Shown here: positions 45,434 to 56,925 of the stretch, in pieces
Numbering within the stretch: position 1 is the stretch's first letter
Layout: the number at the start of each line of letters is the position of its first letter
Assembly: GCA_030015575.1 (NCBI GenBank)
Contig: JASDDO010000006.1
Span: forward strand, 105,082,045-105,146,044
Source of the DNA: Agapanthus africanus
Taxonomy: Eukaryota > Streptophyta > Magnoliopsida > Asparagales > Amaryllidaceae
DNA length: 64,000 nucleotides
Direction: 5' to 3'
The notes under the pieces: generated by a model
What the model saw: the letters and a program-made list of their open reading frames with translations, nothing else
The model's database searches: none
Told to the model about the DNA's origin: nothing
Translations under genes and position numbers: made by a program

Positions 45434-47649
45434 TGTAGGGTACCTAGGCACACTAATGAGGTCTCACAATGCATCAACCATGCCAATTTCATATTTTACA
45501 AGTGCCGAGAAACCCTAATACGGATTCGTTAACTAGAGATTAAGGGAGAAAACCGAACAAGTAAACAACTTTTCTAAGAAGTGAACGGAAATACAACCTT
45601 TGTAGATCCGGTCCTCCACCTCCATAGCTCCGTGATGAAATCCCCTCGCTGCGATCAACGGATCCCGGGCTCTAGCATCGCCTTCATAGGAGAAATAGGC
45701 GGGCTAGATCGTCGACTTCGATGCCGAAGATGATCTACGTCGAGGCAACTCAAGATAAAGCTCCAACTTCACCAAGTCATGAAACTTGTGAAGAAAACAC
45801 CCTATACTACTTGGGAAGTGGTAGAGGATGAAGAAATAGGAAGTGGGTTCACTTTAGAATTGGATTTCTCACTCTTTTTCTCATGTTTCCATTGATGGTA
45901 GCAAGCTCTCTTCTGGTTGAAGAAGAAGAAGAAGAAGAAAAAGAATATGATAAGATTAAAAAGATTAAGTTAAAAAGAAAAACCCCTTCTTTCTTATCAT
46001 ATTGCAACCTTAGTTAAGTGTAGAAAATGAACTAAGGTTAGTTGAATGGTTAGGTTTAGGAGATGAAGACAAAATGGTCATTTTTAGTCAAAGATGCATG
46101 AAGCATCAAGAATGTTCTAAAAACAACCATTTTGTTTTCCTTTTTCTTTTAACCAAAAATGAATAGATAAATAAAAGAAATGAAACCCAAATCATTCACT
46201 TAACATAGTGTATAGCATACACACACCCAAGGTTGCATGTATCATCAAACATGATACAAACAAGTGTACAAAAATATATCACATATACAATATGCACTTC
46301 AAGTGAGAAAATCCATTTAATGTGAACCAATACTAGTTAATACTAAATACTATATCAAATATATAATTATACATTAAATCATTAAATCAACACTTGATTT
46401 AATGATCCGGTCATATCGCATATAACCGACTAGTATCAAGTGTATCAATGTATCGAATCAACACTTGATTCGGTAACCCAGCTATATCACATATAACCTG
46501 CCGATGATACAAATTGCGAGAATAGAATACGGTATCACATACACGCATTATTCTCGGTCCCGCACATATCTCATATGCGCTCCTATTTCGTTTCGCTTGA
46601 GCCAGAAAATCTCTGTGTAGGACTCTAAAGACTCGTCAATACGCCGGCAGCAGGTGATGATCATATCAAACGCCCACAAGCCGCAAGCGGTCTGCTAAAC
46701 GTAACGACCACCCGGGTATTGAGCGATCAGAAGATCGACGAGCAAGCCCGCTCACACTCCTGTGAATCCAACCAGTAACACTTACCGTACAGTCCGGTCT
46801 CGTCGTCTGATATGTCGCATATCTTGCCTAGGGGTTGTAAACGTCAGACCCCAATAACTCGATAAGTCGTGTCGATATGAAGCCTATAACAGTTCGAGAA
46901 ACTACTGGTAACACTTACCAGTAAATCTCAGCAACCCTGGCCAGGGATTTCCGGTTATAGCCAATCGAACACAGCGCAACATCAACTCCCTATACCGGGA
47001 GAGACGAATCCCCTCCTATCGCTCATTGCCTCCATATGATTCGGGACTGTACCCAAAAGCCACCGTTTTGCATGCCCTCTTGGACGTGGTAAGCTGGAAA
47101 TCAAAGCACAGTTGGAATCACACAAGACTCTATGACGATCTCGGGTCTACATACTAACCTGTACCAGTGTCACCATAGAACTGCCATCTGACGTAAGGTA
47201 TAATACCATCTGGGAGTTCTCGGCGAGTCCGTCCAGTGTACCCAGTCTCCACTCAGCACCCGTATATCATCTCTGATGTCAAACACCAATGGATATGGGA
47301 TCATCCATCACCCATCTGTATGAGTCGAGAAGGTATACGCTAGTCTACTCTGGTATATCGATGCCCCGTCTCGATACATCCACGACTAGGGACCTTGAAG
47401 GATTTACTTGTGGACTACCATGTCCCCACTAGTATGATCCGCATCATAGTCCAGGTAGTCAAGTACACATCCTTAGGGCTTTACCAAAATGTAACAGAGA
47501 GACAATCAGTATACACGTTAAGGTAAAGAGTAACCAGATAGCATACTATCATGTCGAGCAAGAAAGTCCTTCCTATATATGTCCCAGCATCCACTACAAT
47601 ATACATCATATGTACAGTAATGGCCTCTAGGGCATACATATAACTAACA
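45434..47649 (-). repeat. 5' LTR of element GH, 2216 bp
   Basis: TGTAGGGTACCTAGGCAC to ATATAACTAACA. Pairs with 27099-29314 over the full length with scattered substitutions. Confidence 0.9.
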
Positions 47650-48284
47650 CTATCGCTCATTGCCTCCATCTGAATCGAGACTGTACCCAAAAACCACCTA
47701 TTTGCACGACTCGGTGGAGCCGTGGTAGGGTGGAAATCAAAGCACAGTGGGAAACACACAAGACTCTATGACGATCTCGGGTCAACAAACTAAGCTGTAC
47801 CAGTGTCACCAGGGAACTGCCATATGACGTGAGATATAATACCATCTGGGAGTTCTCGGCGAGTCCGTTCAGTGTACCCAGTCTCCACTGAGCCCCCGCA
47901 TACCGTCTCTGATGTCAAACACCAATAGATATGGGATCATCCATCGCCTATCACATGGGTCGAGAAAATATACGCTAGTCTACTCTAGAATATCGATGCC
48001 CCGTCTGGATATTCCCATGACTAGGAACATTGAAGGATGTACTCTTGGACTACCCATGCCCTACTAGTATGATCTTCATCATAGTTCTGGAAGTCGAGTA
48101 CACATCCTAAGGGCTTTATCAACATGTAACCGAGAGACAATAAGTGTACATGTTAAGATAAAGAGCAACCAGATAGCGTACTATCATGTCGAGCAAGAAA
48201 GTCCTCCCTATATATGTCACATCATCCACTACAATATACATCTCATGTACAGTAATGGCCTCTAGGGCATACATATAATTAACA
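47650..48284 (-). repeat. 3' LTR of element I, part 2
   Basis: Resumes LTR I at CTATCGCTCATTGCC after GH and ends ATATAATTAACA. Together with 25527-27098 it makes one LTR of about 2.2 kb. Confidence 0.88.
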
Positions 48285-48305
48285 ATCTCCCACTTGCACT
48301 AGGGC
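48285..48305 (-). other. Polypurine tract of element I
   Basis: Minus-strand GCAAGTGGGAGAT directly before the LTR start TGTTAA. Confidence 0.85.
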
Positions 48306-48948
48306 CATCTGTAGCAGTGGTTGTAGTATCTCATACTCAACCATCCCATAAAATTCTCTCTCTGGGAAAAAGGCCTTTGTGAGTGGATCCGCCGTGTTGT
48401 CCTCTGAGTCTCCTCTCCTAACCTCGATCTCCCTGGAGATCAGTTATCTCCATGATCAGGTGATGCTGCCTCAGAATATGTCTGGGTCACTGATGGGACC
48501 GGGGTTCTTGGGCCAAAGCCACACTTCCATTGTCACACAATGGTAAGAACATAGTTCATCTCATGAACTAATATACACCAAAACTGCCTCTTTGGTAGTA
48601 TCTTTGATAGCGATGTCACCAGCCTTTATCGTCTAGTTTGCCACGATATCTAGCTTGGAACTCTTCCAACATACTGTCCCTGCTCTGAAGGAAAAGACAA
48701 TGCCTGTGACTGACATTCAGTCAATCCTACCACCCTGGGACCATTCCAGTGAATCTCCCTAGGATCAATTGATACCTTCTCACTACTACTAGTAAGAATC
48801 CTAACATCAAATTAGATATATCTCATAGATATAAAACCTTGGATTTAGGAGGTATCACTTTGATCCTATATGGAGAATCCATGTGATAAGAGGAGATTGA
48901 CCGAGCGTAGCAAAGGAAACTCTTTCCCTATCAAGAATATGTCATCCA
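48306..48948 (-). pseudogene. Decayed RNase H and RT end of element I
   Basis: Near-parallel to 29336-29975 in GH, including the block for DNTADPLT near 48375-48410 (complement of GTGAGTGGATCCGCCG). No open frame. It ends at ATCCA, where J inserted; homology resumes at 59069. Confidence 0.75.
48944..48948. repeat. Left target-site duplication of J (ATCCA)
   Basis: ATCCA before the J terminus TGTAAGTCC, repeated exactly at 59069-59073 after ACACTAACA. Removing J restores the RT coding remnant of I. Confidence 0.9.
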
Positions 48949-51081
48949 TGTAAGTCCACGTTACCTCTCCCGGTACTTACGGGCTTGCGGAAATGATGAA
49001 AAACGATTTTTCTAGAGGTGGTAACATGGACTCAAAAACGGATCTTTGTTAAACAACTATCTAACAAACCTAACAAGAGTTTTACCTACTCGGTTAGGGG
49101 GTTATACCTTTCTTGAACACCTTCTTCTTCAACTCTTTGCGGTATACGAATCGGCCTCACCTCGTCGTCTCCTTGCACCGAAGATGGATACACCTGAAAT
49201 CTTCTACCTTTGGCTTCTCTTCAAACTTGAAGAAACTAAAACACTTGGTTTGCCAAACCTTGTGAACTAGGATGAGTAGAGAAGTGATATGGGTTTTCTT
49301 TTATCTCTAAGGCAATGTTTCTCAACTCATGAGATGGAGTTGCCTTGAGTTATAGAGAGAGAACAAGAGGGAGAGCAAGAGGGAGAGCTTGAGCATAAGA
49401 GAGAACAAGAATGATAGAATCAGCCAACCTTTTTTCCACCCATGCTCTCATAACAAAATAATGATGATAATAAAAATAATTGAATATTATGTGATGGTTC
49501 ATATCATATCAAGTGGCATTATCATTTCATGCACTCATTTTGCAAAGCATAACAAGCAAGCAAAAGTCTTTGCATGAAATGACAACTATTGTAATGATGA
49601 TGGTCAACTAGTCCAACCTAGTCAACCGGTCAACCAAGTCAACAAAGTCAACCTTTCAAACCAACCATGGCACAATAATACTTAATTAATATTATCATTA
49701 ATCATATTTCTTATTCTCATTAGGGTTTAGCAAAAGTCAATGATCAACAGTCAACAGTCAACAACCCCAATGAGAATCCTCTGCCTCTGTCTCTCTATCA
49801 ACTGTGCATGCACACTCGCATCCGCGTTCCGAGGAACACGAATAAAAATGAGATAAAACCAACTCCATAACATACACTAGGATCTGGCTTAAACCAAAGC
49901 CCGCTAGTGTTAACTGTCCGGACGCTAAACGTGCATAAGTGCACGGATGTGACCAAACCCTATCGCAAAACCATGCGACTCGTTGCAAAAACCATGCGAC
50001 CTCCACTCTTTTGCCTAAAGGTGAATAGCTTTCTGTGTGGGACTCTAAAGACCCGGAACTACGGTGGCAGTGGGTTTAACCACAGACCGCAAGCGGCACT
50101 AGCTGTGCGTAACGGTCCCCAGGTAGATGCCGACAAGAAGACGGACGAGGTGAAACCCATCTGAACTCCTACTGAGCCTGAATGTGACAATCTCCATACA
50201 GTCCGGTCTGTTCGTCTGATAACATCGCATGGCGGGCCTAGGGGGCGGTAAACGTCAGTCCCCTAATAGCGGTACAAGTCGTGTCGGAGTGCAGCCCAGA
50301 ACACCCTGAGATAACACTGGAAACCTACCGGTATATCTCGCTTGCCCAGGCCATGGACTACTTGTGTAATGGCTCTCCTAGACACAGCGCGATGTCAACC
50401 CCCAATACCGGGAGAGATGAATCCTGTCTAACCGTCACTCCCTCCAAGTGCTTCGGGGCTGCACCCAACTACTACCTGTTTGCACGACTCCATTGAGCCG
50501 TGGTAGGGTAGTAATCAAAGTACAGTAGGAACACACTCGAGGCGAAGTGACAGTGTCAAGTCAGCGGACTAAGCTGTACTTATGTCACCTGGGAACTGAT
50601 AACTGACAATAGGTATAGTACCAACCAACAGTTCCCGACGAGTCATGTCCAGTGTACTCGTAACCTAACGAGCACCCGCATACTATCTCAAGTACGACGT
50701 ACTGACGGCTGTGGGACAGACCGTCTCCCACACTGGGATGAGAAGCGCATACGCTAGTCTACTCCGGAGTATCGATGCCTTGTCTCGATAGTCCTACGAC
50801 TAGGGACCTGTATAAGGATGTGCTTGTAGATTACCCAGCCCCTACCAGTTTGACTTCTATCACAACGCAGGTAATCAAGCAAATATCCTAAGGGCTCTAC
50901 TAATATGTATAAGCTATATGCTAAAAGAAACACATGCACATATTGAAGTCGAAACAAACCAAGTAGCATACTACCATTTTGAGCAAGATTGTGTATACAA
51001 CTATGAATATCCTAAGCTTCCATTAAGTAATATACAAGCTAGTATGATACAGTAATGGCCTCTAGGGCATATACAATAACA
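48949..51081 (-). repeat. 3' LTR of element J, 2133 bp
   Basis: TGTAAGTCCACGTTACC to GTATTGTTATTG-type end (plus view ATACAATAACA). Scattered differences and a few indels from 56926-59068, so it is older than K by LTR divergence. Confidence 0.92.
49602..49760 (-). promoter_or_regulatory. W-box-type TTGAC cluster in 3' LTR of J
   Basis: On the element strand eight TTGAC cores occur in two groups within about 160 bp (plus-view GTCAA near 49602-49650 and 49736-49760). TTGAC is the core bound by plant WRKY factors. The copy in the 5' LTR has ten (57581-57750). The cluster lies about 1.3-1.5 kb into the LTR, upstream of the likely transcription start region. Function is inferred. Confidence 0.5.
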
Positions 51082-51095
51082 ATATCCCACTTGCA
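51082..51095 (-). other. Polypurine tract of element J
   Basis: Minus-strand TGCAAGTGGGATAT directly before the 3' LTR. The pol stop codon (51096-51098) immediately precedes it. Confidence 0.85.
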
Positions 51096-54000
51096 CTAGG
51101 GCCATGTCCTGGCGTATCGAAGGCCTATCATCTCGATCAGCCGCTCGAACTGAGTCTGGGGTAAGGCCTTCATGAGTGGATCAGCAGTGTTATCTTCTGT
51201 ATTTACTCTCTTCACCTCGATCTCCCGGCGATCAACGATCTTCCTGATCAGGTGGTATCGCCTCAAAATATGCTTGGACTTCTGATGGGACCTGGGTTCC
51301 TTCGCTAAAGCTATAGCTCCGTTGTTGTCACAATACAGCGGTATTGGATCAACACTGGTAGGAACCACCTGAAGCTCCGTGAGGAACTTCTTCATCCAGA
51401 CAGCTTCCTTTGCGGCATCGCAAGCAGCTATGTACTCCGCTTCCATAGTTGAGTCAGCAACGGTTTCTTGCTTGGAGTTCCTCCAGCAAACCGCCCCTCC
51501 ATTGAGGGTAAAGACATAACCCGACATGGACTTGGAGTCATCCTTGTCACTCTGGAAGCTGGAGTCAGCAAAGGCCTCGATCTGGAGGTCTTTTCCACCA
51601 TGCACCAAGAACATCTCCTTAGTCCTTCTTAGATACTTAAGAATGTTCTTTACCGCTATCCAGTGTTTCTCCCCTGGGTTCGACTGATACCGGCTTACAA
51701 CGCTCAATGTGTATGCTACATCTGGTCCGGTACACAACATCGCATACATAATAGAGCCTACCGCAGATGCGTAGGGTATTGATGACATGCGAGCCCTTTC
51801 CAAATCAGCCTTGGGAGACATCTCTTTGGAGAGGGTGATTCCGTGACAAGCCGATAGATTACCGCGCTTGGAATCTTCCATACTGAATCGTTTCAGTATG
51901 GTGTCGATGTACCTGGACTATGAAAGTCCCAACATCCTTTTAGATCTATCACGATAGATCTGGATCCCCATATTGTAGTTGGCATCGCCCAGGTCCTTTA
52001 TGGAGAACCTCTGTGAAAAGAATCCTTTGACTGACTGTAACATAGGAATATCATTTCCTATTAGGAGAATGTCATCGATGTACAAGACGAGGAATACCAC
52101 ATTTCTCCCTACAATCTTACTGTAAATGCATGGTTCATCTGGGTTTTTGATAAAGTCGAATTCTTTGACAGTATCATCAAAGCAGATGTTCCAACTCCGA
52201 GATGCCTGCTTCAGTCCATAGATGGACTTCAGCAACATGCACACTTTACCGCTGCTCCCACTCTGAATGAATCCCTCTGGCTGATCCATATAGACGCACT
52301 CTTCCAAATATCCATTTAGGAAAGCCGTCTTTACGTCCATCTGCCAGATTTCATAATCGTGGAAGGCAGCAATGGCTAGAAGGATCCGAATGGATTTTAG
52401 CAAAGCCACTGGAGAAAAGGTTTCGTCATAGTCCAAACCAGGTCTTTGACGAAAACCCTTTGCAACAAGTCTAGCCTTATAGGTCTCAACCTGTCCATCT
52501 ACACCAATCTTCCTTTTGAAGATCCACTTGCATCCTACGGGTTTTACCCCATCTGGAGCAACGTCCAACGTCCATACTTTGTTGGAGTACATGGACTCCA
52601 TTTCGGTCCGCATTGCATCCATCCATTTTACCGAGTCACTCCTCTGAATGGCTTGCTGGAAGCTAGTAGGCTCATCATAATCAATAGTGCAATCCTCTCT
52701 ATCCCCGTCTATGAGAAAACCGTAGTATCTCTCAGGCGGATAAGACTGCCTACTACTCCTACGGAGAGGCGCAGGAATGTCCGGTTCTCCTGAAACTTCT
52801 GGTTCTTCCAAGCTTTCAGTAATAGCTTGTGGTTCTGGAATTTCTTCCAGTTCTAATGCGCTCCCACTTATCTGATTTTCCAAAAATTCAGTTTCCAAGA
52901 AGTGGGCATGCGGAGAAACAAAAACTTTTTGTTCTTCTATGGAATAGAAATGATACCCCCTTGAGTTCTTTAGGTATACCACAAACTTACACAGTACTGA
53001 GCGTGCCTCGAGCTTGTCCGCGTGCTGCTTCTTTACAAAAGCTGGACATCCCCATGTCTTAAGATACTTAAGACATGGTTTCTTCCTACTCCACATCTTA
53101 TATGGAGTGGTAGGCACAGTCTTGGTTGGAGCCTTGTTCAAGAGATATGCAACTGTTTCTAGTGCATAACCCCAGAAAGATTGTGGTAACTCAGCCTTAC
53201 TCATCATGGAACGAACTATATCCAATAGGGTTCGATTCCACCTTTCAGATACACCGTTATGTTGTGGTGTGTATGGAGGAGTACGCTGAGAGAGAATTCC
53301 ATTCTCTTTTAAGTAGTCCAGAAACTCGGCACTCAAGTATTCACCACCTCGATCGGATATCAGTGTCTTTATACTTTTTCCTGTTTGTTTTTCAACTTCA
53401 TTCTTGTATTCCCGAAATTTCTCAAAGGCCTCGGATTTGTGCTTCATCCAGAAGACATGTCCATACCTGGAGAAATCGTCTGTGAAAGTAATGAAGTATT
53501 AATAACCACTTCGCGCATGTGTAGACATTGGACCACACACATCACTGTGTATGAGTCCCGAGAGCTCGCTTGCTCTTACTCCATGTCCAGTGAACGGAGT
53601 CTTTGTCATCTTTCCCATGACACAAGATTCACAAGTGGCATAAGACTGATACTCGAACAGATTCAAGTATCCATCTTTATGTAACTTAGTTAATCGTGTC
53701 TCATTAATGTGACCCAGTATACAATGCCATAAGAAAGCCTGATTTATTTCCGGAGACTTTCTTTTAAGTGTGTTCTGGACACTAAAAATCTGACCTTGAT
53801 TCAATACGTATATCCCGTTACTTAATGTACCTGAACCAATCAGAACTTGATTTAGGTGGATGTGGACCACATCGCTTACAAAAGTAAAATCATATCCTTC
53901 CTTATAAAGTAAGGATACAGATATGATATTACAAGTCGCACCTGGTACATACAAACAGTTACGCAGAATCAATATATGCCCAGTTGTCAGTCCAAGATGA

Positions 54001-54350
54001 TATTCCCCTAAGGATTCAGCATCCATGCTCATTCCGTTAGCAACCCTGAGAGTGATATCACCTTTCCTGATATCCCTACGGTTTCTCAGAGCCTGTAATG
54101 AATTACAGATGTGAGATCCTGATCCGGTATCCAATACCCAGGAAGTAGGGTTAACTAACATACTGTTTTCTATCAGAAACACACCCGAAGTCAAAGCCAC
54201 AGCATGCTTCGAATTCTTGCTACTGGCTTTGCTAGCCCTGCAATCCTTCTGCCAATGTTCATTCCCGTAACAATAGGAACCTCCCTCTTTTACTACAACC
54301 AGTCCCGAAACTTTTGCCCTTCCTTTTTCCTTCTTCTTCCCTGGTTTCCT
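51096..54350 (-). pseudogene. Copia pol polyprotein of J, one frame with two nonsense codons
   Basis: A single minus-strand frame, 54350 to 51096. In order: degenerate zinc knuckle (CYGNEHWQKDC, near 54240-54272; the first Cys of CX2C is Gly), protease WVLDTGSGSH (about 54130) and the HHCC integrase finger (HCILGHIN...CESC). Integrase catalytic Asp/Asp/Glu lie in IHSDVCGPM, ISDRGGEY and HNGVSERWNRT. RT has LYIDDILLIGND. RNase H has AFADSSFQSD, DSTMEAEYIAA and LYCDNNGAIALA, and the tail DNTADPLMKAL. A TAA at 53499-53501 replaces an expected Tyr codon just before YFITFTDDFSRYG. A TAG at 51918-51920 replaces what is probably Gln between LGLS and SRYIDT. Frame is kept on both sides, so only point mutations separate it from a full polyprotein. 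Confidence 0.92.
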
Positions 54351-54843
54351 TCAGGGTATAAGCAGAGGGCAGAGACTGTAGAATTAAGTCAGTACTTGAC
54401 CCATTCTCCAACGTGGTCTTCAGGTCCGTGAACTCAAATTAGCTGGTCTCTGTAAGGACGTTGCCCTGTACAGATGACCCGACAGCCAACCTCGCTTGAA
54501 GCAATTCGTTCGAGGTCTCATATCTTGCGATACGAGATTGCTCTCCATATAAATCTTTGTTATGGAGGAAGATAGAAACTGAGTCCATCTTCTCTTGCTG
54601 CCTCTGGTTTGCACCATCAACTGAGGCTAACACGAGGGACTTGGCTTTCGCACAGTCTTTTTCCGATGTCATACGGATGTCAATGTCCGTGACAGGGGAA
54701 ACTGGTCCTGAGACAGCAAGGGTTTGATTAGTTAAGAGGTGTCCCATCTTGTCATGGGCAATGGACATCTAGATAGACCTTTTCCAATCATAACAGTCAG
54801 GTTCAATCATTTTATTATCTAGATGTAACCAATGTGCGGTCAC
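54351..54843 (-). pseudogene. Damaged gag of element J
   Basis: Minus strand. The aligned start codon is GTG (54841-54843) where GH and I have ATG. LDNKMIEPDCYDWKRSI is followed by TAG, then MSIAHDKMGHLL and the UBN2-type core (AKAKSLVLASVDGANQRQQEKMDSVSIFLHNKDLYGEQ, 54439-54768 open). A TAA at 54439-54441 is followed in frame by STDLILQSLPSAY. The expected C-terminal gag helices are then missing and the frame shifts before the zinc knuckle. So gag is inactivated by a lost start, two nonsense codons, a deletion and a frameshift. Confidence 0.8.
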
Positions 54844-54850
54844 TGGGTCG

Positions 54851-54880
54851 CTGCAAAAAGATAGAGAGAGAAGATAACAC
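54851..54880 (-). promoter_or_regulatory. Pyrimidine tract and CAG|CGACC, candidate 3' splice site (J)
   Basis: Minus-strand reading: TTATCTTCTCTCTCTATC, TTTTTG, CAG|CGACC (CAG at 54851-54853), 7 nt before the aligned gag start. It has the form of a plant 3' splice site. Confidence 0.45.
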
Positions 54881-56911
54881 TCAGCATGATGCTCTTGCAA
54901 GTTTAGATTGGTTTTTACTTTATCTAAACAGGATGGCTCCCACTGTCTCTCGAATCCCTCCTCAAACCATAAAGGAAGAATTAGTCGGGATCAATCTCAC
55001 CGTACAATACTTGCTAAACCGTTCAGCCAGGCCAGTGTCGGTACTTCGAGGGAGGTTTTCCAACGCTTTCGTGAAGTTCCTTAATTAAATAACCTCTTTT
55101 CCCTATGGGCGTAGCCCCGCTAACACCTTTCTAGGCACCTACTTGGTTTATAGCATTGATTGTTAAGTGAGAAAGTTCCGGAGAAATAGCATACACTCAT
55201 AGTAGGACCGGGATCCAAATATCATCGTGTGATAAACTGAAGGAATCCTACCAGAATCATCACACTCCAAATGGTATGCTGCGCTAGCAAGTTTCAGTTC
55301 TTTTGAAACTCCCGATGTGGATTTTTGCCCCATGCTCTTATGACCTTGACAAAGGTCAACAAATCATAAGTCACATGTCAAGTTCTACCCGTCATTGTCC
55401 AGGATAATTTAAACCCACCCGTATATACCCTTGACGAAGGTCAACAAGGTAATACGACTGTCCCAAACCAACGCATCTATCTATGCTACATATGAACACC
55501 CAACAGCTACCAATCACTATGCCTTGACGAAGGTCAACAAACATAGCTTGAATACTATTGAATATTCATACGAAACTACGGAGGGCAACGAATGGTTTTG
55601 GCGAAACCTTGAACGTAGTGAACTTGATATAATCGAAGGAACCTTGATAGCTTTTAAAAGGAGTGGCTTAAGCACCGCGTTTTAAAAGTTATTTTTGAAA
55701 AGAAACCGAGTGGTTTTTGAAATTGTTCCAACGACTTTTACTTGGTTTGTTTTTCTTGCATTAATTTTAAAGCGTCCCATCAATTAATCCTACCATTGCA
55801 GAATACAACGAAAATATGAAGTACGCTTATGCCATCCGCATTCGCCATGGGGCCCCGTCATTACCCGTTAGGTTACTTAACTAACGACAGAGCGGGGGCT
55901 GGACTAGCGCGGATGCAAAACATAAGCAACACCTAAATAATATCATAGATAGATATACTCATTCGTCACATGCAATGATAGCCTTTCCAGATCACAGATG
56001 AACACATTGGATATACTAGGAATCCGCAATTCGTACGAGCCTGTAACGAAAAGCGGATTACACGGTCGCGATGAATAGCCAATACCCCACCCTAGACCCC
56101 TACGGGTGCGGCAAACTACCCGCCAAATATCCGAAGCGGAGCAACCTCCTTCAACGACGTGAGTAGGCCACTCGGCACTTCGAGATACCCGGTAGTTTGT
56201 GCACCCCACCTTGGGTCTATCCTAGGAGCAAAAACAGTAAAAAGAAATTATACAATAATGGCTACAACCTCGACCCGGTTGTGTGGCCAAAAATAATATT
56301 ACATCAATTTACATATTACATGAATTGAAAGAAGAAAAACTCTCATCTCACAACCCCCTGGCTATTCATCCGCGACAATCCAATGAATTCATATACACAT
56401 ACCATCAACATTACAGATCACAGATCACAGATATGTATAACCCCCACTAATCGACGTATAGCGATTAGCAGACATTCAATACATATAACACATCACAGAT
56501 ATATACCCGTCAGCTTAAGTCTTTAGAAGTTCGATCAAAATACGGATTTTTAGGCCCCAAAAACAAATTTTTCTTTCTGGAAAATCTGGGAAGAAAAAAC
56601 ATATTGTAAAAATCCCAAAACACCCCACTGAACACACTGCATGAAAAATCTCCCACGGCCGAGTCAACTCGGCCGCAGTTCCGCGGCTGGAGCATGCTCC
56701 TGCCGCGATCCCGCGGCACTTTGACCGAGTCGTGGGACCATTTTTCTACAGTGTGTTCTAAAAAGCCTGAGCCGATTTTTAGTGTAAGATTTTTTATTTT
56801 TTGAACAGAAAACAGAATCGGCAGAAACTTGATTTTTCGGGCATGTTTCGCGACTTTTTCTCCGATCGAACTTCTAGTTACTTTCCTAACATGTTAGATA
56901 GTGTTTAACTA
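54881..56911 (-). mobile_element. Long non-coding leader of element J
   Basis: About 2 kb. It carries three CCTTGAC[A/G]AAGGTCAACAA dyads (55344, 55429, 55522), the CCGTTAG/CTAACGA hairpin (55865-55887), the GCCATCCGCATTCGCC block (about 55830) and two GC-rich stems near the primer site: a perfect CGGCCGAGT/ACTCGGCCG (56656-56675) and one around 56682-56707. The duplicated CACTCCCGGTGAAGGG block of the other elements is absent or decayed (about 55640-55700). Confidence 0.75.
56656..56707 (-). other. Paired GC-rich stem-loops in leader of J
   Basis: Perfect 9-bp stem 56656-56664/56667-56675 with a 2-nt loop. Then CGCGGC (56682-56687) pairs with GCCGCG (56702-56707) around the palindrome GGAGCATGCTCC. 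About 210-270 nt from the primer site. Confidence 0.65.
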
Positions 56912-56924
56912 GGCTCTGATACCA
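56912..56924 (-). other. Primer-binding site of element J
   Basis: Minus-strand TGGTATCAGAGCC, one base inside the LTR start at 56926. Confidence 0.9.
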
Positions 56925-56925
56925 C

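Larger units (their letters stand above)
27099..47649 (-). mobile_element. Ty1/copia element GH, minus strand, complete with nested K
   Basis: Two 2216-bp LTRs (27099-29314 and 45434-47649). The interior is split by K at 31758/41914. It carries decayed RNase H, RT and integrase (29336-31758), a gag-protease fusion remnant (41914-42278), a long leader (42279-45419) and a primer site (45420-45432). It is about 10.4 kb without K. LTR differences are visible within the first 40 bp, so it is older than K, as nesting requires. Confidence 0.88.

Noticed and set aside
52446-53485. Plus-strand frames of 77-119 codons
   Set aside because: Antisense shadows of the well-supported pol frame of J.
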